A stretch of DNA of 64,000 bases from Candidatus Omnitrophota bacterium (GTDB lineage Bacteria > Omnitrophota > Gorgyraeia > Zapsychrales > JAKLDJ01), in NCBI GenBank assembly GCA_022703585.1, contig JAKLDJ010000004.1, positions 194,761-258,760 of the forward strand, written 5' to 3'. Positions within the stretch are counted from its first letter, which is position 1. Every line of letters starts with the position of its first letter. Made by a program: the position numbers and the translations under genes. Under the pieces are notes generated by a model that saw nothing but the letters and a program-made list of their open reading frames with translations, made no database searches and had not been told where the DNA came from. This document shows positions 51,470-60,889 of the stretch, piece by piece.

Positions 51470-52678
51470 CTAACCCGCGAGTATATCCATTTGAAAAATC
51501 GGCAGTAACATGGCAATGACAACAAAGCCAACAACCAGCCCCACGGCTAAGATCATGCCCGGCTCCAAAAGGCTCGTCATTGTTTTTATGGTCTCGTTGG
51601 TCTCCTGCTCATAGGAATAGGCGATATCGCCGAGCGATTCCTCCAGAAGCCCCGACTCCTCTCCGACTGACACAAGGCTGGAGACAATTTGGGGGATATG
51701 GCAGGATTTACTCAGTCCGCCCGAGAAAGAGACACCCGACTCTAAATCCTTTTGACATTTGAGAAGATCTGCCCTTAATAACGTATTATCCAAAGTCGGC
51801 ACGGCAATCAACATTCCCCGCGGCAGCGATATGCCGCTTTTTAATAATAATTCAAGCGTCCGGCAAAAACGCGCCAGCTCAACCTTTAAAATAAATTCTC
51901 CGAATAAGGGAAGTTTTATTTTTAAAGCGCTCATCGCCGCACGCCCGGCATCTGTTTTAAGCCATCTCTTGACGAAAAGAACGGCAATAAGGACAAGGAG
52001 TAAGATGACCATCCATCCGTGATTTAAGACGCTGCTTATATCCATCAAGATTTTCGTAGGTAAAGGAAGCTGCTCGGCCATATTCGAGAACAGAGGAGTA
52101 ATCTTCGGGATAACAAAGGTAAGGATAAAAACAACAGTCCCTAACCCCACCAGGGCCATTAAGACCGGATAGGCGAGGGCACTGCGAACCTTGGAAGAGA
52201 TCTCCTGCTGAGCCCCCTGATATTCAGCGATCTTGGCTAAGACTTCCTTTAACCTTCCTCCTTCTTCTCCAACTCGCACCATGGCAATATATAAGGGGTC
52301 AAAAGCGAAGGGATAATCCGAAAGACAATCGGAAAAAGACCGCCCGTCTTTAATGCCCTGCTGCATTTTGTTAATGAGATCCTTAAAATAACCGTTTTGC
52401 GTCTGCTCGCCGACAATACTGAGTGCCTTAAGAATGGGGATCCCGGCCCGGATAAGACTCGCCATCTGCCGGCTAAAAGAAAAGATTTCTTTAGACCTTA
52501 TTCTTCCCTGGCTTGTTCCCCGGATTGAGCGGGAGGCAAACTTTCTTTCTTTAAGGAGAACCGGCAGGAGACCTTGCCGGCTGATAATCTCAACGGCCTC
52601 ATCCTGCGTACGCGCTTCCACCTGGCCGGTAACCAGCTGCCTGGGCCCCTTTTTGGCCTTATATTCGAAAATAGGCAT
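51470..52678 (-). CDS. gspF: GspF inner-membrane platform protein
   Basis: 402 residues. MPIFEYKAKKGPRQLVTGQVEARTQDEAVEIISRQGLLPV is the usual GspF/PilC N-terminus; two T2SSF domains follow (FSRQMASLIRAGIPILKALSIVGEQTQNGYFKDLINKMQQGIKDGRSFSDCL and CRTLELLLKSGISLPRGMLIA), with three membrane helices and the C-terminal LLEPGMILAVGLVVGFVVIAMLLPIF. It works with the GspE ATPase encoded 22 bp upstream to assemble the pseudopilus. Confidence 0.95.
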   Translation of the reverse strand: MPIFEYKAKKGPRQLVTGQVEARTQDEAVEIISRQGLLPVLLKERKFASRSIRGTSQGRIRSKEIFSFSRQMASLIRAGIPILKALSIVGEQTQNGYFKDLINKMQQGIKDGRSFSDCLSDYPFAFDPLYIAMVRVGEEGGRLKEVLAKIAEYQGAQQEISSKVRSALAYPVLMALVGLGTVVFILTFVIPKITPLFSNMAEQLPLPTKILMDISSVLNHGWMVILLLVLIAVLFVKRWLKTDAGRAAMSALKIKLPLFGEFILKVELARFCRTLELLLKSGISLPRGMLIAVPTLDNTLLRADLLKCQKDLESGVSFSGGLSKSCHIPQIVSSLVSVGEESGLLEESLGDIAYSYEQETNETIKTMTSLLEPGMILAVGLVVGFVVIAMLLPIFQMDILAG

Positions 52679-52700
52679 AATGATAACCCCTTATATTTTA

Positions 52701-54944
52701 TTAAGACGGCATTCCCTGCTTCTCGATGAGCTTCACCTTTACAAATTCACTAATCTTCACCCGGTCGGCGCTAGAGATGTCCAGATAATAGGCCGCAATA
52801 TTAAACATATTTGTCAGTTCGTCTTCTTCCACCCGGCACACCCTAGAGAGGCAATCAATATATTCTTCAGCCTCGCCTAATTGAATCTTTAGATCCAATA
52901 TCGTTCCCATAGGAACGGGACGGCTCGAGATAAACAAAAGCCCGCCGGCACTGATATCTCTGGTAACGGTTGAATGTTCAAACTCGTCTCCCTTAATCGT
53001 CAAGGCATCCGGCTCATTATTCTCGGCATAAAAAATCCTATAGCGTATCTGAATTTTCTGCGGAACGCGGGCATAAATCCTTGAGTTATACTCGTTTTTT
53101 GCGGATAAAATATCTTTTGATACCTTCCGGAGAAAAACCTCCCCAGTCAGCACAGGGGCTTCCGGCTCGACAGTCCCGGATTGAGAAACAGATTTCTTGT
53201 CGGCAACCTCTTCAAGCAGCGAATGGTCTTCTTTGCTGGTAACATTCATAACCTCAGCCGGAGTCGTTGTCCCTTCGATAACTTTTCGCCAGCCATCCTG
53301 CCTGAGGGTAATCATCCCCTGCTGCATGGCGAGCCTTTTGATATATTCCGCCTGGCGCTTTTCTAAGATGGCGGCCCGGACGGCGTCGCTGACGGTCAGG
53401 ATTTCGTAAATGGCGGTCCGGCCGTAAAACCCCGTATAATTACAGCGCTCGCAACCCTTGCCTTGGTAAACTTTAACCTTATCTTCCGAATCGATCTTAA
53501 GTGATTCACATATTTCTTTCTTTAATTCCAACAACGGATTTTTCACTTCCTCCTTACACCCGGAGCAAATAATCCGCACCAACCGCTGTGCCACAAAGGC
53601 CTCAACGCTGGAGGAAACCAAATAGGGCTCTACCCCCATCTCGATTAACCGCGTAATACCGCTGGCCGCATCATTCGTATGCAGTGTCGAAAAAACAAGA
53701 TGCCCGGTCAGGGCAGTGCGTATGGCCGTTTCTGCCGTTTCCAAATCTCTCACCTCTCCGACCATAATAATATCGGGATCGTGGCGCAGGATACTGCGTA
53801 ACCCCCTGGCAAAATCCAATTCCACCTTGGAATTCACTTGGATCTGGGTAATCCCTTCCATTTCGTATTCAATCGGGTCTTCAATGGTAATAATCTTCCT
53901 CTCCGAAGAACTGATTTCGTTAAGGCAGGCATAGAGTGTTGTGGTTTTGCCGCTTCCTGTCGGTCCGGTGACAAATATAATCCCGTGCGGTTTTTTAATG
54001 AGTTCTCTAAAGGTTTTTACGTTAGCCGGCATCAGTCCTAATTTCTCCAAACTAAATAACATCACTTTGGAAGGTAAAATTCTGATGACCATGCTCTCGC
54101 CGCGCGGCGTAGGAATAGTGGACACCCTTAGGTCAACTGTCTGCTCTTTAGTCTTCACCACCGCGCTGCCGTCCTGGGGAAGCCTTTTTTCAACGATACT
54201 TAAATTCGACATGATTTTAATTCGGGAAAGAATGGGAAGAAGAAAATGTTTGATCTCAGGCGGCAGATTGGCATCGACCAAGACACCGTCAATGCGATAA
54301 CGAAATCTGACCTTTTCCCGGTAGGGTTCAATATGAATATCCGTTGCCCTTTTCCGGCAGGCCTCGAGGATAATCTGGTTGACCAGATTAATAACCGAGG
54401 CATCTTCGGATCTTTTTTCCAGGTCTTCGACCTTCTCCTGGACTGAAGTCCCGGCAGAAGACTTGCGCCCCGGCTCACGGGTTAAGATCCTATCGATCGT
54501 CTCCGCTGCCAGGCCGTAGTATTTTTTTAGGGCATCCTGGATATCATTAGAGGACGCCAAAACAATTTTAGGCGAAAAACCCAGATGGGAGCGTATCTCG
54601 TCCTGGACTTTGATGTCCAAGGGATTAGAGACAGCCAGGGTTAAAATCTTATTTTCAATTCTTACCGGCATAAATTTATAGTACCCGGCAAGCTTAACCG
54701 GAACTTTCTCAATTACCGCCTTATCAACAGCCGTGTCTCGCAATTGAATCACATCCAAATCCAAGTTCTCGGCGAAGGCGCTTAAGATATCGTCCTCGCT
54801 GGCCAAGCCGGTGCGGATAAGATAACTACTGACCTCCTCCGGCATGGCCTGCGTTTCCATGACGACTTTCTGCGCCTGTGCCTGGCTGAGGATGCCTTTT
54901 TTTACCAACAAGTCGAGAAGACTTTTTTCAACCGGTTTGAGCAT
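52701..54944 (-). CDS. gspE: GspE/PilB-type ATPase with N-terminal T2SSE_N and C-terminal PilZ domain
   Basis: 747 residues. Residues 1-150 are a T2SSE_N/MshEN-like domain (LVKKGILSQAQAQKVV... IRTGLASEDDILSAFAENLDL). The ATPase core has Walker A FVTGPTGSGKTTTLYACL (near residue 330), Walker B region DPDIIMVGEVRDLETAETAIRTALTGHLVFSTLHTNDA and a four-Cys zinc motif (CSGC...CERC). Residues about 615-745 are a PilZ domain with RxxxR (Arg622-Arg626) and DxSxxG (Asp663-Gly668), the c-di-GMP contacts. N-terminal MshEN is also a c-di-GMP reader in several systems. A PilZ tail on a GspE-type ATPase is unusual. It would power pseudopilus assembly. Confidence 0.93.
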   Translation of the reverse strand: MLKPVEKSLLDLLVKKGILSQAQAQKVVMETQAMPEEVSSYLIRTGLASEDDILSAFAENLDLDVIQLRDTAVDKAVIEKVPVKLAGYYKFMPVRIENKILTLAVSNPLDIKVQDEIRSHLGFSPKIVLASSNDIQDALKKYYGLAAETIDRILTREPGRKSSAGTSVQEKVEDLEKRSEDASVINLVNQIILEACRKRATDIHIEPYREKVRFRYRIDGVLVDANLPPEIKHFLLPILSRIKIMSNLSIVEKRLPQDGSAVVKTKEQTVDLRVSTIPTPRGESMVIRILPSKVMLFSLEKLGLMPANVKTFRELIKKPHGIIFVTGPTGSGKTTTLYACLNEISSSERKIITIEDPIEYEMEGITQIQVNSKVELDFARGLRSILRHDPDIIMVGEVRDLETAETAIRTALTGHLVFSTLHTNDAASGITRLIEMGVEPYLVSSSVEAFVAQRLVRIICSGCKEEVKNPLLELKKEICESLKIDSEDKVKVYQGKGCERCNYTGFYGRTAIYEILTVSDAVRAAILEKRQAEYIKRLAMQQGMITLRQDGWRKVIEGTTTPAEVMNVTSKEDHSLLEEVADKKSVSQSGTVEPEAPVLTGEVFLRKVSKDILSAKNEYNSRIYARVPQKIQIRYRIFYAENNEPDALTIKGDEFEHSTVTRDISAGGLLFISSRPVPMGTILDLKIQLGEAEEYIDCLSRVCRVEEDELTNMFNIAAYYLDISSADRVKISEFVKVKLIEKQGMPS

Positions 54945-54984
54945 TCTTAATCACCTTTAAAAAACAAAATATTTTCTTAAGTTT

Positions 54985-56523
<1,539 letters not shown>

Positions 56524-56567
56524 TTATTTCATTGAAAAGTTCTACAGAGCCATTTTAAAAGATCAAT

Positions 56568-57419
56568 TTACCTTCGGCTCATCATTCTTGCCGTAAAGAC
56601 CTCCCTCATGCTCTTATCGATATCGCTCTTTTTAGCCTTATTAAAAGAAAGCTGGACGCCTTTCTTTTCCTTTTGCATTTTCTGCAAACTCGCTTCCAGC
56701 TGCTGTGACTGTGCCGCTGCCTCGGAAATACTGGTATCGTGAAGCATCTCGTAAATACGGCAAACAAGCCACATATCAGCCAGACGGCCGATAATGTCAA
56801 CCGGGTCAGACTCCTCGATAACACGCTCGATGGAATCGACAAAATCCGCCTGCTTGGTCAAAAGCTCCTCGCAAGGAAGAAGTTTAATAACACGTGGTTT
56901 TTGTACCAGAAAGTTTTTCGACCAGGGATAAATAACAATCGCTTTACCTAAACGGCCGGACATAACCTCTTCGATTAAATAATCTTTTATGCGTACCGCA
57001 ACCGGATACAGACCCGTCGCCTCGATATCTTCAAAAACTTTCATCTTCCTGCCCGGACTGGCGAGTTTAACCGCGCCTTTTCTTCCGACCGCGATAAGAA
57101 CCGAATTAGGATACTGTGTCTGTTCATTGAGCGCCGCCCGGATAACCCGGGCATTGAGATCTCCCATAAAGCCTGCCTCGGAGGTAATCACCACGATGCC
57201 GGTTGCCGTGTTGTCATTGGAAACAAGCGGATGACGCACGCGAGACAAGCTGATCATGCGAAAGAATTCGACAAACGACTCACCGAATCGGGCAAACCGA
57301 TCCTTTCGGTTGGCCAACATGTGGAATTTATTATCGGCCACATCTTTTAAGACCTGGACAATGGCAACAAGCTCGATGATATCGTCCAAATCACCTTTGA
57401 TTTTACTGGCCTTGCCCAT
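56568..57419 (-). CDS. atpG: F-type ATPase gamma subunit, divergent
   Basis: 283 residues. The central Rossmann-like domain is recognisable (TGIVVITSEAGFMGDLNARVIRAAL, compare the family's GLCGGLN). The N-terminal and C-terminal helices, which form the rotor shaft inside alpha3beta3, are present but diverge: the usual N-terminal K-I-T-x-AM-x-VAA run is replaced by LDDIIELVAIVQVLKDVADNK, and the C-terminus ends SDIDKSMREVFTARMMSRR. It lies between the b-delta and beta genes. Confidence 0.85.
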   Translation of the reverse strand: MGKASKIKGDLDDIIELVAIVQVLKDVADNKFHMLANRKDRFARFGESFVEFFRMISLSRVRHPLVSNDNTATGIVVITSEAGFMGDLNARVIRAALNEQTQYPNSVLIAVGRKGAVKLASPGRKMKVFEDIEATGLYPVAVRIKDYLIEEVMSGRLGKAIVIYPWSKNFLVQKPRVIKLLPCEELLTKQADFVDSIERVIEESDPVDIIGRLADMWLVCRIYEMLHDTSISEAAAQSQQLEASLQKMQKEKKGVQLSFNKAKKSDIDKSMREVFTARMMSRR

Positions 57420-57442
57420 AACCGAACCCTTTTAGGGTGAAA

Positions 57443-58186
57443 TCATTCGCCTTCGCTCTTTTGTTTTAATGCCTCACTGGCCTCGCGAATCATATTTTGC
57501 AGACTTCCGTCCAAGGCAAGGCTTCCGAACCTTAAGACTGCACCGCTGGTAACAGCAGGGTCAACCGTAGAATTAACCGTGATATCACGATTCAGCTTTC
57601 CCTTAATAACCTTCCCAAGCTTCTGTTTGGTCGCTTCATCAATCTCTGCCGCCGTAGTAATATCAGCAGTAGTCACATCTTTATCAACCTGTGCCATATC
57701 CATCTTTTCAAGGTTCTCAATAAACTCGTTAACAAGATATAGATTAAGCGTGCCCCTGGCCCGATCGCTCAAAACCGAATTGAGTATTTGCGCCGAGAAA
57801 TCAATCGTCTTAAGCGTCATCTCTTTTTGAATTTCTGCCCGGATTTTATCGCGGGTACCCTGCGCCCGGGAGATAATCTCTTCTCCCTCTTCCCGGGCTT
57901 TCTTAATCATCTTTTCGCGCTCGGCCCTGGCTGCCGTATCGGCCTCCTCCAACATCTTTTTGGTAAGGTCCTCCGCCTCTTTCTTCCTTTTAGCCAGCTC
58001 TTCGTCAGCCTCCTTAATTTTCCGGCTCAGCTCTGCCTGCTTGGCGCGTACCGCCTCGGTTTCGGTATTAAGCCTTCGAACCGCACCGTCGGTGCTGGAA
58101 ATTAAAAACCGGTGTAAAAAGAAAATGATTGTCCCCGTTACAATAAACGTCAAAACCAAAAACTGCAATATCATCATCCCGCTCAT
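57443..58186 (-). CDS. F-type ATPase b-delta fusion subunit
   Basis: 247 residues. An N-terminal membrane helix (about 5-27, LQFLVLTFIVTGTIIFFLHRFLI) starts a long alpha-helical b-type stalk (RKIKEADEELAKRKKEAEDLTKKMLEEADTAARAEREKMIKKAREEGEEII). The C-terminal 60 residues (LNRDITVNSTVDPAVTSGAVLRFGSLALDGSLQNMIREASEAL) match the end of the delta/OSCP subunit (the VDPxxxGGxxxRxGxxxxDGS pattern). So one chain supplies the peripheral stalk and its F1 clamp. Fusions of this kind occur in some F-ATPase lineages. No separate delta gene is seen. Confidence 0.85.
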   Translation of the reverse strand: MSGMMILQFLVLTFIVTGTIIFFLHRFLISSTDGAVRRLNTETEAVRAKQAELSRKIKEADEELAKRKKEAEDLTKKMLEEADTAARAEREKMIKKAREEGEEIISRAQGTRDKIRAEIQKEMTLKTIDFSAQILNSVLSDRARGTLNLYLVNEFIENLEKMDMAQVDKDVTTADITTAAEIDEATKQKLGKVIKGKLNRDITVNSTVDPAVTSGAVLRFGSLALDGSLQNMIREASEALKQKSEGE

Positions 58187-58202
58187 TCTAAACTCCTTTT
58201 TA

Positions 58203-58448
58203 TTATCCCCCCTTGCTGTAGTCTACGAAAATGTGGTAGAACAAGAAAAGCAAGGTAAACGAAAAAATCTCAATAACAAGCAATTGAAGAAATATGCTGG
58301 TCTGCACGGCCGGGGTCCTGCTGGGATAATAACCCAACCGGTTAATCATTTTACTCCCCAGCCAGGCCACCGCAACGCACGGCAACCCGACGATAACAAC
58401 GAGGATTGTAATGAGTGTAACTGCGGCCCCAAATAAACTACCGCCCAT
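58203..58448 (-). CDS. c-subunit-like small membrane protein (second copy)
   Basis: 81 residues with two helices (about 8-30 and 48-72). The loop GYYPSRTPAVQ takes the place of the GRNPSAA loop in the neighbouring c subunit, and the second helix has LLVIEIFSFTLLFLF with a buried Glu in the position of the ion-binding Glu. It resembles subunit c but is clearly different from the 73-residue copy 9 bp upstream. It might form a mixed ring with it or be a c-derived partner. Subunit a would have several more helices, so this is not subunit a. Confidence 0.65.
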   Translation of the reverse strand: MGGSLFGAAVTLITILVVIVGLPCVAVAWLGSKMINRLGYYPSRTPAVQTSIFLQLLVIEIFSFTLLFLFYHIFVDYSKGG

Positions 58449-58457
58449 ACCGCGCTC

Positions 58458-58679
58458 CTATCGTCCGAACAGCTGAAATATAATCAAAATAGCAATAATG
58501 GATATCGCTTCCACGAAAGTCAACAGAACAATCATGCCCATAAAAATCTTCGAAGCCGCCGAAGGATTTCTCCCTAAGGCCTTAATAACCGCGTAACCTA
58601 AGATCGCGATAACGGCTGACGGCCCCATAACGGCGATAAACATGATCGCCAAAATAATGAGTGTTTCACCCCAACGCAT
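58458..58679 (-). CDS. atpE: F-type ATPase c subunit
   Basis: 73 residues with two membrane helices, a polar GRNPSAASKI loop and the ion-binding Glu in LTFVEAISIIAILIIF, equivalent to the carboxylate of c rings. The first helix is poor in glycine compared with the standard c subunit. It would form the rotor ring. The gene lies 82 bp downstream of the epsilon gene. Confidence 0.85.
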   Translation of the reverse strand: MRWGETLIILAIMFIAVMGPSAVIAILGYAVIKALGRNPSAASKIFMGMIVLLTFVEAISIIAILIIFQLFGR

Positions 58680-58761
58680 CCGAATCCCCTTTTACGAAAC
58701 CAAGGCCAAATATTGCCGGCCCCAGCCCTTTTTGGTTATACAAAAAACTCCGGTCAAACTT

Positions 58762-59088
58762 TTAAAGACGATTCAATTCGCTTTCATCCGAAACAACAAC
58801 GTCACTGCCTTCTTTCTTCTTGGCTATCTTAATCTTTTCTTCCTGTTCAACTAAAATAATGCAGTCATTCGCAAAGAATCTTATAACCCCCTCTTTGATA
58901 GGAATGCTCTCCCTCCACTCGATAATAATATTTCCCTTATGCAATATTCCCAAGACCGGATAATGATAAGCTAGCAACTCATATTCACCCGTATCCCCGG
59001 TTAGAAAAACGCTCTGGACTTCATTCTCATACACCAGGGCATCCGGGGTCATGACTGTCAGCTTAAAAGTACTCTTATAGTTCGACAT
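58762..59088 (-). CDS. atpC: F-type ATPase epsilon subunit
   Basis: 108 residues matching mainly the N-terminal beta-barrel of epsilon: FKLTVMTPDALVYENEVQSVFLTGDTGEYELLAYHYPVLGILHKGNIIIEWRESIPIKEGVIRFFANDCIILVE. The C-terminal two-helix arm is short and charged. It connects gamma to the c ring. It is encoded 32 bp after the alpha subunit gene. Confidence 0.85.
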   Translation of the reverse strand: MSNYKSTFKLTVMTPDALVYENEVQSVFLTGDTGEYELLAYHYPVLGILHKGNIIIEWRESIPIKEGVIRFFANDCIILVEQEEKIKIAKKKEGSDVVVSDESELNRL

Positions 59089-59120
59089 ACATTCTCTTAA
59101 AAATTAGAGCATGCCAGCCT

Positions 59121-60677
59121 CTATTTTGCTTTTGCCTCTTGCGGCTTCTTGGTTGTTGCGGCATCCAGCATATCCTCGCCGACATTTGAATCTTCCGCAT
59201 CCGTTTGCTCTTCTTTTGCTCTTCGAGCCTCGACTTCTTTAAAGTATTCCGCTAAGACTTCGTCCATCCCCTTGGTGATCTCGTCATCAAGCTTCCTGCG
59301 TTCACGGATAATTTTAAACAAATCAGGCTTTCTTTTGTTAACAAACTCAAATATCTCGCTTTGCAATGTCCTGACCTCAGGGATCGTCAACTCATAAAGG
59401 AGTTTCTTCTGTAACGCGTAAAATATCAAGCACTGGGACTCCAGAGGAACAGGAGAATCTTTATCCTGTTTCAAAAGTTCGCCTAAGATCTCGCCGCCCT
59501 TAAGCTGCTGCTGGGCTTCTTCGGATTGTCCGGATGATTTAAGCTTTGAGATTCTCATCAACTCCTTATACTGAACGTATTCCAAGCGCAAGGAACCGCT
59601 GAGCTTCTTAATAATAGGCCATTGGACTTTACTGCCGACCCTCGAAACAGACAGACCCAAATCAATCGCAGGCTTTTGCCCTTCACCAAACAGCGGAGTA
59701 CTTAAATAGATTTGTCCATCGGTCATCGAGACAAGATTCGAAGAAATGTATCCCGTTAAATCGCCCTCCAGAAGCTCTACGATAGGAAAGAATGTCATTG
59801 AACCGCCGCCATGAGCCTTATCCATAAAGGCAGCCCGCTCAATCATCCTTGAATGCAGATAAAATATATCTCCGGGATAAGAGTCCCGCCCCGGGGGACG
59901 GCCCAACAGCAGCGATATCTCCCGATAGCACCAGGCGTGTTTGGTAAAGTCATCAAAGGCCACAAAGACATCTTTACCCTTGTGCATGAAATACTCGCCT
60001 ATGGAACAGGCAACATAGGGAGCGAGATATTGCTGGCCCGGCGGGCTGGAAGCCGTTGCCGAGACAATAAGGGAATAGTTGAAACAATCGTGATCCTGAA
60101 ATAATTGCACAACTTTGGCCAGGGCGGAACGGGCTTTGCCGATACAACAATAAATGCAGATGACACCCGTATTCTTTTGATTAAGCATTGTATCGGTGGC
60201 AATCGTCGTCTTACCCGTCATTTTATCGCCAAGGATAAGTTCTCGCTGTCCATAACCGCAGGGAATCATGGTATCCAAAACTTTAATGCCGGTTTCCAAG
60301 GTTTTACACAACGGCTCTCTGGTTAAGATCGAAGGCGCCTCCAGGAAGATCGGATACATCGCATCGTACTCTAGGGGTCCAAGCCCGTCTAAAGTCTCGC
60401 CAAGGGGATTAACAATCCTGCCCACAAGCTTGTCGCCAACGGGGGTGTTAAAAGGCTCCAGAGAGGCGATCGCCTTATCGCCGGTTTTAATCTTTTCCGT
60501 TTCTTTGACGATAAGAACTTGGGCCTCTTGCTCATCAAAGCCGACGATGATCCCCTCTGTCCCGTAACCGAATTTTATAATCTGCCCATTAATACAGTGT
60601 TTAAAGCCGTTGACGATAACGATACAACCGCGGATACAGCGTACCGTCCCGACTTCCGTATAACGCAGATCTGACAT
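59121..60677 (-). CDS. atpA: F-type ATPase alpha subunit, divergent
   Basis: 518 residues. N-terminal beta barrel (GTVRCIRGCIVIVNGFKHCINGQIIKF), P-loop LILGDKMTGKTTIATDTMLNQ (around residues 150-157), GRPPGRDSYPGDIFYLHSRMIERAAF, and the arginine-finger block GLSVSRVGSKVQW (Arg346). The C-terminal about 45 residues are a lysine/glutamate-rich tail after EFVNKRKPDLFKII. It is about the normal length for the family but divergent outside the nucleotide site. First ATPase gene of the cluster. The upstream spacer holds a -10 element and a palindrome. Confidence 0.92.
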   Translation of the reverse strand: MSDLRYTEVGTVRCIRGCIVIVNGFKHCINGQIIKFGYGTEGIIVGFDEQEAQVLIVKETEKIKTGDKAIASLEPFNTPVGDKLVGRIVNPLGETLDGLGPLEYDAMYPIFLEAPSILTREPLCKTLETGIKVLDTMIPCGYGQRELILGDKMTGKTTIATDTMLNQKNTGVICIYCCIGKARSALAKVVQLFQDHDCFNYSLIVSATASSPPGQQYLAPYVACSIGEYFMHKGKDVFVAFDDFTKHAWCYREISLLLGRPPGRDSYPGDIFYLHSRMIERAAFMDKAHGGGSMTFFPIVELLEGDLTGYISSNLVSMTDGQIYLSTPLFGEGQKPAIDLGLSVSRVGSKVQWPIIKKLSGSLRLEYVQYKELMRISKLKSSGQSEEAQQQLKGGEILGELLKQDKDSPVPLESQCLIFYALQKKLLYELTIPEVRTLQSEIFEFVNKRKPDLFKIIRERRKLDDEITKGMDEVLAEYFKEVEARRAKEEQTDAEDSNVGEDMLDAATTKKPQEAKAK

Positions 60678-60889
60678 TTTCTTTTGAGTCTCCTTAAGCG
60701 TTGATTATAACATGCCCATTCAAAACCTTTACGATAAAATCGTAAAAAATTATATTTACGTCGAGAAATATCAATTTACGAGACCTGTGCACAGCCAAAT
60801 AAGATCACGTGAATTCAAAATCCAGGAACATCGGCCCGCATTGACGGCCGTTGTTGCGATTGAGTCCTGAAAAAATAAAATAATTTCGC
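60678..60889 (-). promoter_or_regulatory. Spacer upstream of atpA: TATAAT element and overlapping palindrome
   Basis: A 212-bp gap with no gene. On the minus strand TATAAT (60704-60709) lies about 26 nt before the atpA ATG, with only a weak -35 (GTAAAG, 60727-60732) 17 bp upstream. The palindrome TTTACGAT-N3-ATCGTAAA (60728-60746, 8-bp arms) covers that -35, so it may be an operator. A Shine-Dalgarno AAGGAG is about 12 nt from the ATG, a little far. So atpA may have its own promoter inside a larger unit. Confidence 0.5.
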
